Shown piece after piece: positions 12,400-24,209 of a DNA stretch of 64,000 bases. The stretch is from positions 12,900,967-12,964,966 of the forward strand of contig NC_133299.1 in the NCBI RefSeq assembly GCF_005239225.2, written 5' to 3'. Below the pieces are notes generated by a model that made no database searches, was not told the origin of the DNA, and was given only the letters and a program-made list of their open reading frames with translations. Within the stretch, counting starts at the first letter, position 1. Every line of letters starts with the position of its first letter. Source of the stretch: Populus alba. Its lineage: Eukaryota; Streptophyta; Magnoliopsida; Malpighiales; Salicaceae. A program made the position numbers and the translations under genes.

Positions 12400-13300
12400 T
12401 AGGCCTATTGAATTTAAATTTATCACTTGTTAAGAGATTTTAAGCATTGATTGTTCATAAATGCATGATCAAATATAAGAAAATTCCAATAGACCATTGA
12501 TAACATTAATTCCGGGAAACCATCCAATATCATAAATTTGATAATTTCTAACATGGTTTTTTGTTTAAAATATAAGGAAATTCCCATTGAAAAATTGTGT
12601 ATCGGTAAAAAATTTTAATTAGAAATTATTCTTCTAATGTAGTTTTTTGAAATTGAAAATAATTTGGTAGGATCTTTAAATTATTGATGGAAATGAAGTT
12701 GTTTTTTTTTTTTTATTGTTCTTTTCAAAAGAAATATTTTTTTTTTCATTTTTTATTCTAAATTTTTAAAATATTTTTGAAATTGAAATTAAAATTATAT
12801 TTTTAATTAATTATTGAAATTAAATATTTTTTATTGGTTTTTTATAAAAATAATTTTCTTATTTATTGAATTAAATTTATTTTTATTTTTTAATTATTTC
12901 TTATTATAAGTTTTTGAAAACTCCCCATTGAAAATTCCATAAAAGTAACTACCATGAAATTCAAGCAAATTAAATTAAACTCTACATCAAAAGTAATGAA
13001 AAGATTCATAAAAAATAAATTATTAACATAAAAAAATATAGAAAGAATGTATAAAAATTAAAAAAAATTTTGTTCCATCAACATTATTGATGAAAAAATC
13101 CCATCATATTTTTTATCAAAAACTATATCTCTGTAATAATCTTATATTATAGTTTCTGGATCAAATTTTTACTTTTGATTTATTTGTCCCTCTTATGTTA
13201 TATTATATTATATCACTTGTCATAATTTATTTTGATCCCTGTTTTTTAGATATATTTTAAAATAATGAAAACAAATACAATATATATATATAGGCGCGCA
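12400..13300. other. Very AT-rich intergenic DNA
   Basis: This is a long run of A/T-rich, low-complexity sequence, with a short TA tract and a GGCGCGCACGTGCAC patch near the right end. No exon, RNA gene or clear repeat boundary could be supported. Confidence 0.5.
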
Positions 13301-13329
13301 CGTGCACAATGAAAAAAGTTTCATTCAAA

Positions 13330-14334
13330 GAAAAGCAAAGAAGCTACAACAAGTGATGATCAAATCTTAATCAATTTAATCTATGCGCAAGATAAGTATG
13401 ATTCATCTACAACATGAACCTAATTATTTTGCAATGGTGGGCTATCCAAATGGAACATGTGGAAGCCTTCATTAATTAAGTGTTTAAATATATTTTATTG
13501 ATTTCATATTAGTTGGAGAGTCCTTATTATATATGGAAAAATTTATGACAACAAAGGAGCTAATATTAGATAAATTTGACAACTTAGTAACTTTTATCTA
13601 ATGTGAAAATAAATTAACAAGGAGTCCATATCCTATAAGAAAACTAAGGAGCAGCAACGAGCTTATATAAAAAGATTTTCTTATCATTTAATGGCATTAG
13701 AGATAGTTTTGGGCTTATTACTCCTAATATATAATTTAATGCTAATAAACATAACTTTCAATTTGATAATTAGATTGGGCTAAAAGTTTTTTAGAAGATA
13801 ACAAAGGCTTTTTTTATATATATACAATCCACATTTTATTGTGATCAGACATTGAAAAGGCTTTACAATAAAATCCAAAAGATATTATGCGAGATTTATA
13901 TTAATTTTCTAGTTGATTTAGAATTTTTTTTTCTATTTTCTTTAGAAATTTTTTATTATTGTTTTAGTCTTGTTTAGGATGTCTTTATCTAATATAAAGG
14001 AGTTATTTAGCTTATATTTGTTTTTCCAGACTTTGATTTTAGAATAATATAAATTTTCGTATGAGTAAAACTCGTAATTTTTTTTGTTTTTCATTAAACT
14101 TACTTATCAAAGAATAAATAACTATCTTTATAGTGTCTTTCTTACACTTCTTATTCATGATTCTTTAAAATCATTGGGTGGGGCATTTATTACAATAATT
14201 TTGAAGCCTTGGTTCAGGTTATCGTTGCATCGAGTTATTATCAACTAAAAGTGATTTTAGATTTATTGGATATGTTCTTTCTTATATGTGGGTTTTAGAA
14301 TTCTTCCTCTTCAGGTTTGCATCAGTTGGTATTA
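13330..14334 (+). repeat. 5' LTR of a Ty3-gypsy remnant (left edge uncertain)
   Basis: The right edge is set by the primer binding site that starts at 14337. The sequence before it resembles an LTR transcription unit, with leader-like A/T-rich DNA and a closing ...GCATCA. The left edge is a guess, and no matching 3' LTR was found in the window. Confidence 0.4.
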
Positions 14335-14336
14335 GA

Positions 14337-14348
14337 GCAAAGCTCTAA
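14337..14348 (+). other. Primer binding site of the gypsy remnant
   Basis: TGGTATTAGAGC matches the common plant LTR-element primer binding site complementary to initiator methionine tRNA at 11 of 12 positions. It sits about 900 bp upstream of the gag-like reading frame. Confidence 0.65.
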
Positions 14349-15234
14349 AACCAGGCTCTATCTATATTTATTTTAGTTTTCATTTTAATTTTCATTGTTT
14401 AGTTAAATCTGATTGTTTGTAGTAACTAGTATAAGAAAAAAGTTAATTTAAAGTTCAATTACTACAAATCCATAAAGTATAAAAAAGATCAAAGAGATCG
14501 TAATTTACAAGTTGTAGAAATTCTATTACAAATTAAAATTGTCAAAAGATTGAATTCGAAAGCTTAGAGATATACATTAAAATATGATATTCTTTGCATT
14601 TTTGGCTTTTTAGTGTCAAATATTGATTTTGGAATTATTTAGACATACATAGGTTTGGATAATTTTGAAATTACAAAAAAACAATCATATTGAGTTAGTT
14701 TGTATCAACATAATTTTTCTTGTTTGCTATAGTCATATTTGGTCATATTAGTATTTTAAATATAGTTTTGGGTTAATTAAGTCATATTACATTAGTTTTC
14801 TTTCCTAAACAATTATTTTTTCATCTTCATATCGTATCCAAATCAAATTTGTAATCTTTAGTGTTTTTGTGTTCATAATTCATTTTCTTTGTATTTCTTG
14901 GTTATTTCTTGCCTTTTGAGTCTAAAATACTAAGGATTTTGTTATTAAGTTATTTCTCTTTGGTTTTTTTAGATTAGTTCCTTAAAAAACTGAAAAGATG
15001 ATATGAGAGGAAAAAAGTGAAAAATGTGAGCATATTATCATAAAAAGCTATATTTTTGGGGAACACGAAAGGAGTGACATCTATTTGAGTGTATATATGT
15101 AAGAGATAGTGAGAACATGTTTTTCTTGCTACTAACATAATGTTTTGAATTTTAACGATGTTTATCAAAAGTGATTCATCATCGTCGAAGGAGAGGGACA
15201 ATCAAGCTTTAGGTTTCTAGCTATGCAACAATAA

Positions 15235-17260
15235 TTGGAGAGGATGAATTTAAGATTGGTAGATGTTTTAGATAGATTAAAAAGTCATGAGACCAAAATA
15301 ACTGGTTTGCAAAGGGGGATAGACCATATAAGTGTCGAGGTTAGAATGTCATTAAGGCGTGTTACTCTATCTATTAATGAGTTTATTGATGAGAATGTAG
15401 ATGAGAAAGCCAAGGATTATGATAATGCATTAATTGGTCATAATGATATATTTTGGCAGTCCATAAACTAAAAGATTGATGGTTTTCATCAGGGTGATCA
15501 ATTCAACCAAAAGGGTGAAATTCAAGATTTCATGCATCGTGATGGTTTGCATAGAAACATGAAAAGTATTAAGATGAAAAATCCAACATTGTAAGGTAAA
15601 AACAATCTTTAAGCTTATTTAGAATGGGAGAAGAAGGTTGAGTTGATTTATAATTACCATAACTATTTAGAGAAGAAAAGGATAAAATTCATTGTCATTA
15701 AATTTACTAATTATGCTATAATTTGGTGGGGATCATCTTGTTTTATATAGGAGGAGAAACTTTAAAAGATCTGTAGATACTTGGGATAGGATGAAAGCAA
15801 TAATGGGGAAGAGATTTGCACATGACAATATTACTAGGAGTTATATCAAAGGTTAAAAAAGTCTGAATCAAGGGTTTAAGAGGATTATCATAAAGAGATG
15901 GAGATTGTCATGATTAAGGCTAATGTAATGGAGGATAGAGATTCTACAATGGTGAGATTACTGAATGAGCTGAATCATTATATTTTTAATATTGTTGAAT
16001 TATAAAATTATATTAAGCTAGAGGATATAATTTATATAGCTATGAAGGTGGAAAGACAACTGAAAGGTTACTTAACCAAAACTTAGTGTTAATGTAAAGT
16101 GGAACCTTCCAAAGTTAAAAAGGAAGTCAAAGTTAATTCTAAAGGTAAAATCAAAACTCAACCTACCCATAATCATGATATTAAATGTTTTAAGTGTTTG
16201 AGAGTTGGACATATAACATTGTAATGTATAAATAAATGAGCCATAGTTTTGTGAGATCTTGGAGACATTGAATCTAAAAGTGATAAATTTAAAGATGATG
16301 AGATACCACCATGAGGATTGTAGTGATGGGGATGTAAAGTATCCAATTGAAGGTGAATTGTTAGTAATTTGATATACACTTAATGTTCAGATCAAGAAAG
16401 ATAATGTGGAGATGTAAAGAGAAAATATCTTCTATACGAGAAACCATATAAATAACAAGGTATGTAATATGATTATAGATAGTAAAAGTTGTGATAACGT
16501 TTCTAGCACTATATTTGTTAGGAAATTGAATCCAAACACTATTAAACATCATAAACCTTATAAGCTTTAATTGTTAAATCAATGTGGTGAAGTAAAGATT
16601 ATAAAATAGGTATTGGTGTCATTTTTTTTATTAGAAAGTATTCTGATGAGATTTTATGTGATGTGGTTTCTATATATGAGAGTCACTTGTTATTAGGGTG
16701 TTTATGGCAGTTCGATAGGAAGACAATACATGATAGGTTTATGAATAGGTATATTTTAATAAAAGATGGAAAGTCAATCACACTTGTACCATTATCACCA
16801 AAACAGGTTTATAAAGACCAATTAAAGTTAAAAGGAGAAAGAGATGATGAGATTAGTGGGGGGGGGGGGAAGCAAGCTATGAATTTAGAAAAAGAGAAAA
16901 GAAACCATCAGGAGAGAAAAAAAAAACAGATTCAACCAAGGAAGGAAAATTAATATTTTTTTGCCAGTAATGGAGGTAAAACATGAGAAGAAAAGAAAGA
17001 AAGAGCGAGAAAAGAAGATAGTATGGAAAAAATAAAGAAACATCTAATTCTTTATACAAACAACAGTGAGATAAAGAATTCAATTTATTCTAACATACCG
17101 ATTATTGTACTTTTATACAAGTTGGCCTATCTTAACAGTAACAAGCTTGATCATTGTCTTTTTAGTGTGGTTGTTTTCTTATTACAGAAGTTTAAAAATA
17201 TGTTCACCAATTAGATTACTAGTGGCTTACCACCTTTTGTTACTCATTTATAAACCCTAC
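15235..17260 (+). pseudogene. Ty3-gypsy gag-protease remnant
   Basis: The order is gag, zinc knuckle, protease-like region and linker. A 78-codon open frame at 15235-15471 has heptad-like spacing typical of a gag N-terminus. The conserved gag core follows at about 15610-16080, with YAIIWWGSS, EDYHKEMEIVMIKAN and MKVERQLK. A CCHC knuckle (CFKCLRVGH.....C) lies near 16183-16225, with an in-frame stop one codon before its last Cys. A protease-like IIDSKSCDNVSSTIF is near 16470-16515. The segment LLLGCLWQFDRK through LSPKQVYKDQLKL at 16663-16840 matches the region before gypsy reverse transcriptase. VVVFLLQKFKNMF near 17170 marks the start of the RT region, after which homology stops. Many stops are present. 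Confidence 0.8.
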
Positions 17261-17439
17261 GTGTTGAAGATGATGTGTATCATTTTTTAATCAAATGCAG
17301 GAGTGTAGCTCATATTTGCTGGAAAATTGACAAAAACAAAGGAGAAAGATATATTTTTTTCACTCATCACCTTCATATAAATCTTAGAAGAATTAGGCTC
17401 TGACTAACTACATACCTTTATTGGTCCTACAGGTCACTG

Positions 17440-18570
17440 TTTTTAGGGCAGACTCTCGGTCAAATTTGGATGCTCGGTATTGTCAGATCAAGAAAACCTT
17501 TTTGACCAACCAGTTTCCTGCCAAATTATGTTATCTAAAACGATTTTATCTCACTTTGAATCCTTCATCAAAGTTGTAACCCGGGACACGTAGATGAATT
17601 TGGCTTTTTTGAATTGTCTGGTTTCAATAATAGAAGCTCAAGATATTTTCTTTTGAAATCTAGCGTGAAAGTAGAGAATCTTATCGCGAGAAGGTTTCCA
17701 GCCGAGTTTGGTTGCAATTCTATTCTTCAAAAGGAATTTATCTCACTTTAAACTCTTTATAAAAGTTGTAGACCTGTACACATAGAAGAATTTGAGTTTT
17801 TGAATCTCCTGATTTCGATATCAGAAGCTCAAGATAATCCCATGTGAATATCTAATGAGAAAGTAGAGAATTCTACCGCGAGAAGGATCTAGATCTGAGT
17901 TTTACACTAAAGACTCTATTTTCATCACAATTTTTTTTTCCTGCTATTCTTAGGTCATACTCTCAATCATATCAGGATACTCAGCATTGTCAGTTTTTGA
18001 ATCAGATCAGGAGACCCTTTTGACTAACTAGGTTGCAGCAAGATTCTACTCTCCAAAACAAATTTATTTTATTGTTTATCCTTCATGTAAGTTGTAGCTA
18101 TACAAGTATAGATGAATTTGGGCTTTTGAATCGCTTGATTTTGATATCAAAAGCTCATGATATGCTCGTTTGAATATCTAACATGAAAGTAGAAATTTCT
18201 ACAGCAAGAAGGATTTTCCGACTCAACTTTTTCACTAAAGACTCTATGTCCATCACAATTTTTATTTTTCGTTGTTCTTAAGTCATATTCTCAATCATAT
18301 CGAGATGCTCGGCATTATTAGTTTTTGAATTAGATCAAGAGACCCTTTTTGACCAACTAGATTACTATTAGATTTTGTTTTCTAAAACGATTTTATCTCA
18401 CTTTGAATCCTTCATCAAAGTTGTAGTCTTAAACGTGTAGATGAATTTGGATTTTTGAATCACATGATTTCGATATCAGAAGCTCAAGATATTCTTATTT
18501 GAATATCTAATGTGAAAGTAAAGAATCATGTCGCAAAAAGGGTTTAGCCCAAGTTTGCGGGCCTGATTCG
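17440..18570. repeat. Tandem array of four diverged units, about 325 bp
   Basis: The marker TTTATCTCACTTTGAATCC (or a close variant) starts near 17540, 17732, 18060 and 18388, giving spacings of about 194, 325 and 329 bp. Each unit then carries CATCAAAGTTGTAG, GATGAATTTGG, a TTTCGATATCAGAAGCTCAA segment, GTGAAAGTAGAGAAT and GCGAGAAGG. The first unit lacks a middle segment. The array starts about 200 bp after the gypsy remnant loses homology and may be its non-coding part or a separate satellite-like expansion. Confidence 0.7.
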
Positions 18571-18735
18571 AAGGATTTTGTTTAGACCAATGATTGAATT
18601 GAAAAGAGCTAAAATGAGAAATTTAATTGAAGAAGGATATTGAAAGCTGGAGAGAGGGGCTGGATCATTATAAATGACAGGATTTCTATCACACCGAATA
18701 AGAAAAATAAGACTTTGTAGCATGCACCCTTACCC

Positions 18736-18757
18736 ATATATATATATATATATATAA
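18736..18757. repeat. (AT)n microsatellite
   Basis: An uninterrupted alternating AT tract of 22 bp. Confidence 0.95.
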
Positions 18758-18847
18758 CAGATGACACATCGTCTTCTTTTTGTAAATTCTGGTGAATAGG
18801 AGTTGTAGAAAAATCAAGGGGAGGGTTTGTAAAAAAAATCAAGGGTT

Positions 18848-18852
<5 letters not shown>

Positions 18853-18878
<26 letters not shown>
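18853..18878. repeat. (TA)n microsatellite
   Basis: An uninterrupted TA tract of 26 bp. A 26-base poly-A run follows at 18928-18953. Confidence 0.95.
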
Positions 18879-18879
18879 C

Positions 18880-20290
18880 CCTTGATTTTTTAACCCAAAA
18901 CACCTTGATAAACATATCCATTACCACAAAAAAAAAAAAAAAAAAAAAAAAAACCATGAAACGACTTAAAAAACTTAAATCAACCCAAGGCCAAAATTAT
19001 TCTCGCAGACAAATATACCTCCTCGGGAAAGGAAAATAAAAAAGAACACCTAGATCAAACTTTTCTCATAAAATAGAACTCATTAACATAAAAATTAATC
19101 TTTTTTGTGGTTAAAACTGTCAACAACGATAAATTACTCTTTTTACACTAGAGTCCAACAAGCCTCTCTACCTCCCCTAAAAAAAATGAAAAATAAGGAA
19201 AATAACTTTTGGTACTAAAATTAAATTTTAAAAAAAACTTTTGGTTACTTAATAACTAAAAAAATGGGGGACTAAAATAATTCTTTCAAATAAAATTCTA
19301 AAATATCATCTATTTTATCTGTAGTTTGCACTTTAATTTTTTTTCTTTCCATTCAACTATTATTTTCAAAATAAATAATTGAATATTAGTTTGGGTTAAA
19401 AATACTCAATTATATATATAAAAAAATTAAGTATAAAATTGAGATTAAAAAAAAAACCATTATTACATTCCACCCTAATTTCTAAGGAAATAAACAATAA
19501 AAAATATATAAAATGTATAGTGATTTCCTCACGACCCGTCGTTCCAATTAATTAATTAATAAATCATTAATTCAATTGTTGCAGAAGTTACTTACAATTT
19601 ATATAATAGCCTATTATATAGGCCAAACGATAGCTATATCTATATAATAGGTATATATAGGTTCGTACTTATGTGATGAATTTTATAAAATAAAATAATA
19701 TTCTATTATCGTACATCGTTCAGAATGTTTCCTAGTCTTTTGTCTTCAAGCTCTACTGTAGACCAGGTTAAAAGTTTTTTATCAACTGGGAAAAAAATTC
19801 AGGTGTTTGCAATGCATTTTTCATTGTCAAGAAAAACCTTCAGTTGAGAATTGAAAACAAAATGCATATGTTGAATTAAATAAATTAAAAATTATATATA
19901 ATAATAAAAAATATTAACATTATATAAAACTTGGGTCGGTAAATTAAGAAAACAAATACATATTAAAATATTTAGGAACCTTTTTAAAAACAATTTAATT
20001 GTACAACAATAAAAGAATTTCTTGTGGGAAAAATAATAACTTCAACGCCAGTGAAAGAAAATGATTTCCTAGTATAATTCTTTCTTTTCTTTTTATTATA
20101 TTTTTTTCAAATAATTTTTTTTTATCAGTTCTTAATTCAATAAAAATCTAAAGCAATTAAAACCAACAAAAAAATCTAGATAATTTGAAATGATGATTAA
20201 AAAAAAAAGTTTCCCTTCAATTAAAATGTTATTATCTTATTGAGGCTCTTTTTTTTTTTTAATGAAAGGTTATACAAAATAAAAAACACG
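18880..20290. other. AT-rich intergenic DNA
   Basis: No gene was recognised. The stretch contains the 26-base A run at 18928-18953 and a small inverted-repeat cluster at 19601-19652 (ATATAATAG, CTATTATAT and CTATATAATAGG arms). Confidence 0.5.
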
Positions 20291-21950
20291 TGTTAATTGT
20301 TGTTCTATAATTAAGGCAACAATAACACCTAGAAAGTGAATTAAATATTCCACTAATAATAACAAATATTACAATTAACTTAATTTAAACACAAGTAATC
20401 AATAATATAATTAAAATGCTTAAAGTAAGGTGTAAAGGGATAGAAATTACAAACTTAGTTTTTGACGTGGTTTGATAAGCCTATATCTACACCTCAAGCA
20501 CTAAACCGGTCTTGAGTATTGTATTATTTACTAATCCAAGCCAGAGATTACAATGTCCATAATGAATCATCGTCAAGCTCTTTTCACCACTTGAAGAAAT
20601 ATCAACATTTTTTACCTGAGTGATGTACCTCAGCAATAACTAAGAGGTTTTCACTTGAATTCTTAAAAGTTTATTATTGTTTGAAATGTCACAACACTCT
20701 CTTAAATAGTAGATAATACAATTAAAAACTATGACCTTTATAACTAACTCAATAGCACTTAGAAAGTATAAAAATATTTAAGTATAGTGAGTGTGATGAT
20801 TTATACTCTTATTTTAGAATATATAGGTTCAATTTAGCATAACCTTAAGAGTATGCTAAGATTGATGATTTCTATCTAATTTTGCTTTTGAAATAGTCTT
20901 TATATATTGGATGTTTATAATCCTCTTATATTTTTGCATGAATAAAACTTATTTATAAGCTTTCAAAAGTAATTAGTCATTTCTAGCCATTTGTATCCCA
21001 CTAATAGCTTAAACGATCGACCAGTTCAAAATTGATCAAGTCAATCTATTTATCAGTTCCTGTGAAATTTTTAGGTGTTCATCTCTAATGAATAAGTAGT
21101 CGACCGATTCACTTGATATCACCAAAAGGTCGATCAATTCATGCAAAATCCCAGTTTTGATTGTTTTTAAACCTATTGAATTCTAAAAACCGTTTTATCA
21201 ATCCCTTTAAAATGCATGCAAAGTAAAGTGTATAAGTTCATTTTAATTGTGCAATCAAAATAAGATGTAAATATTTATATAAGCACTAAAATAAATACTT
21301 AATTCTAAGTCTTCACTTTACTTCTTGGACTTCTTTCTATTTTTCTTGTTGATATGTTCTTGAAAGAAACTTGTTTAAATTTTATTCTCAATAAGCCAAT
21401 ATTAGTTCATTTTTTATTTAATTATTATCATAAAAATATATAAGAATACTAATATGTGACCCAAAAGTCAACAATCTCTCCTTTTTTATGATGACAATTA
21501 ACATATAAATATAGATTAAAAAAATAAGTCTTCTCCTATGTTTTGCAATATAATGCCTTGGAGACTTTAACAGTTATAATCAATCTATAAATTATATTTC
21601 TCCCCTTTGATAATTTGTTTTATATATTTTTCTTTATTATTTCCAATTCTTTCCCCTTTTATCATCAACGAAAAGCAATAAGGGAATCAATGCAAAGCAT
21701 AAAGAAACTGAATATAAAATCATTACATAATCTTTAAATAGTTACAAAATTCATTAAAAAATAAAAACATTAAAAACCATAAGAACATGAAAAGCATAAA
21801 AACATGCAAGTTCTTGGTATAATCATCTAGGGTGGCAATCATCGAAAGAGTAAATTAGCCATCATTGCACTGATATCCTATAAGTCGCTAACTATATGGT
21901 CTTACGTGTTTTGAAGATGACTCACATATGTCTCAATATAAGTGATGTGA
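20290..21950. other. Non-coding DNA beside a transposon-protein remnant
   Basis: No reading frame could be supported. The position, just 3' of the minus-strand transposon-protein remnant, suggests this may be its flanking non-coding part, but I could not find LTR boundaries or a second copy. Confidence 0.35.
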
Positions 21951-22026
21951 TTTTCCAGCCTAGATCGCCAAGAACTCGAGAAAGCCTCTTCATACGAGAA
22001 AGTAGATGATAATGTCTCTAACATAG

Positions 22027-22860
22027 CTATAAACTCATCATCATCACCTCTTTATTCTTCCCTCTATCATGCTTTTCCTCATCATGAACCTCAAGTTGGT
22101 CTTTAGAAACCAACGCACCATCTTCATTTAGAACATATCCCATCTTGGTGAGGGTTCTAATATCTATTTTCATGTTCTTCGAGTACGTGTTTTTATTTGT
22201 ACTCATCAACAAAATATCAAAATGCTAAAAAATAGTAAGACATTGACCATATAGCAAAGTTTTTTGCTTTTGATCATAAGCCATGATAAAATTCCACATC
22301 ATAATATAAGGTAGATTAATATGACAACCCCTAATCATACAATCTGTCTAGCACATATCCATGAATGTAAACTCATCAAAATGCCCTTTCTTTAGCAAGG
22401 TATTATGTGTTATGAAGTAATGAATAATCCTAGGTCATAAAAGCAAATCATAGCTCTTAATCTTAGCACTTGGTGGAAAATCCAATATGTCACTATGCTG
22501 AGCTACAAATTCATCGTATATAAAATCTCCAATTATGGGTATGATTTTAACTTAAAAAACTATTGATACTTTAATATGTATACCCAAAATATTACCTAAA
22601 TTCTCCCAATCAAATTCAATATGCTTGTTTTGCGAACATCTAACAATCTTAGGCTCTATATTTATGCTCATGTTTGTAAAAAAAAAAAAAACATTATATT
22701 TAACTTTGGATATGTGGGATTTTTCAAATAAAACAAGTTACTCCAACCCATATAATTAAAGTTACTATCTATTTCAAAATCATTTAACAGGAATTGATCA
22801 ATTAGCAAAAGAATTCATAAATTTTTGTACATTGTTACTTTGATAAGAAGTATGATCATT
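22027..22860 (-). pseudogene. Putative plant transposon protein domain, degenerate
   Basis: Read on the minus strand from about 22860, the translation contains MGWSNLFYLKNPTYPKLN, then HIEFDWENLGNILGI, then IIHYFITHNTLLKKGHFDEF and CMIRGCHINLPYIMMW. The last uninterrupted frame covers 22027-22212 (TNKNTYSKNMKIDIRTLTKM). This order resembles the putative plant transposon protein domain found in retrotransposon-like open frames of many eudicots. The identification is from memory of that family. Several stops interrupt it, including one after SIVF and one before TDCMIRG. The host element type is unknown. Confidence 0.6.
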
Positions 22861-23079
22861 TACCCATTTTCGTCTTGATTCCACCTCCCGGATACATTTA
22901 TTTGGTGTCATAGCTCTTGGGTCTCCAAGGAATTTACTCCAAATAAGCTGGGATTGAGTGGGATTTAGGAGATTTTAAAAATTATTCATGGGTTATTATA
23001 TACTCTATAAGTCTTACTAGAGGAGAAATAACCAAGAAATAATGAGAATCTTCATGACAAAATAAATTTTTTTTATAAT

Positions 23080-23290
23080 AAAAGTTTCTAAGAGGTGGAG
23101 GGAACAAACCCATGTCGACACCCATATTTCAAAAAATCTCTAAAGGGTTGAGGAAGCCTAAGAAGGATAAACTTTATACTTAGAAAATATTATAAAAGGT
23201 TCAAGAAAACCCAAAAAAAATAAGTCATACTTAGAAAATAATCTAAGAAATTTAGGTGAATGAGTTCGTATTCACATCCATTCTTAAAAA
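23080..23290. repeat. Second, small palindromic tandem array
   Basis: Four to five units repeat ATACTTAGAAAATATT-like cores (near 23085, 23125, 23177, 23227 and 23281) separated by purine-rich linkers with CCCAAAAA or GGAAGCCTAAGAAGG. Cores and linkers match the 10850-11690 array, about 12 kb away. Confidence 0.65.
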
Positions 23291-23550
23291 AAATAATTAT
23301 ATTCATACCTGAAATATGAATTTTTCATTATAAAAAATATTCTTGGATCTTTTATGTGTCAATTAAGATTTTTTTTTTTTAAAAAAAAAATCTTGAAGGT
23401 TAATTCTCAGAGTGACAGAAATTTAATAAATGTTTTGAACTATTGGCACCGAGATTTGTACTAATTTTTTTTTTTTAAAGCATTATTTTTTAATACCAAT
23501 ACCAACATAAACAGGGTGAATAAAATCAATATACACAATTGATTAAAGCA

Positions 23551-23560
23551 AAGAACGATG
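23551..23560. repeat. SINE target-site duplication, left copy
   Basis: AAGAACGATG is identical to the right copy at 23758-23767. The preceding A could extend the match into the poly-A tail. Confidence 0.85.
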
Positions 23561-23757
23561 CACTGAGGGCCTTGTCTTGGCGGTGGGAGGAGCTTGTCTC
23601 CTTCCGCTGCTCCTGAGTTCGAGTCCTCATGTGCATGCCTGTCACCCCCGCGGTGCCTTATATGCCCAGTAGGTTTGCAGGATGTTCAGTGGGCTGTGGG
23701 ATTAGTCGTGGTGCGCGCAAGCTGGCCCGGACAGCCACGTAAATAAAAAAAAAAAAA
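23561..23757 (+). mobile_element. SINE with poly-A tail and target-site duplication
   Basis: The element is about 197 bp including its A tail and far GC-richer than its surroundings. It has a pol III B-box match (AGTTCGAGTCC, 23616-23626) and an A-box-like TGGCGGTGGG at 23578-23587, about 38 bp apart as expected for a tRNA-derived head. It ends in AAATAAA followed by a run of As. AAGAACGATG flanks it on both sides (23551-23560 and 23758-23767). It has no cloverleaf, so it is not a tRNA gene. The exact SINE family cannot be named without a search. Confidence 0.85.
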
Positions 23758-23767
23758 AAGAACGATG
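23758..23767. repeat. SINE target-site duplication, right copy
   Basis: AAGAACGATG follows the poly-A tail and is identical to 23551-23560. Confidence 0.85.
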
Positions 23768-23769
23768 GT

Positions 23770-24167
23770 ACATTGAAATAGATCATTTATTTTTTTTTAT
23801 CAGGCCACGGAATCATATCGTTGCACAAGAGATTATGTACAACTGACTGAACCCTGCAAAAAAACAAAATGTAAATCATATTGAAATAATTTATATTCAT
23901 TTGTCAAGCAGATTCGGCTTGACCACAGAGAAAACCAGTCAAATTCACATGGGTGATGCCAATAATTTCACATGTGATTACCTGTGTAGAAATCAATGAA
24001 GGAAAATTAGGGGCATAAATAGAATAATAATACTATGGAAAGCTCACAGGAAGATATAAATCTGTAACGTGGGTCGATCTCATCTTAGGTTAGGAGTAAG
24101 TCATAGTTAGGAATTAACATCAGAAAAGCTAATGACATGAAGTATGCCAAACAACAAAAATAGCAGG

Positions 24168-24209
<42 letters not shown>

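Noticed and set aside
23561..23757. tRNA gene suggested by the B-box match
   Set aside because: There is no cloverleaf or acceptor stem, and the poly-A tail and target duplication show it is a SINE.
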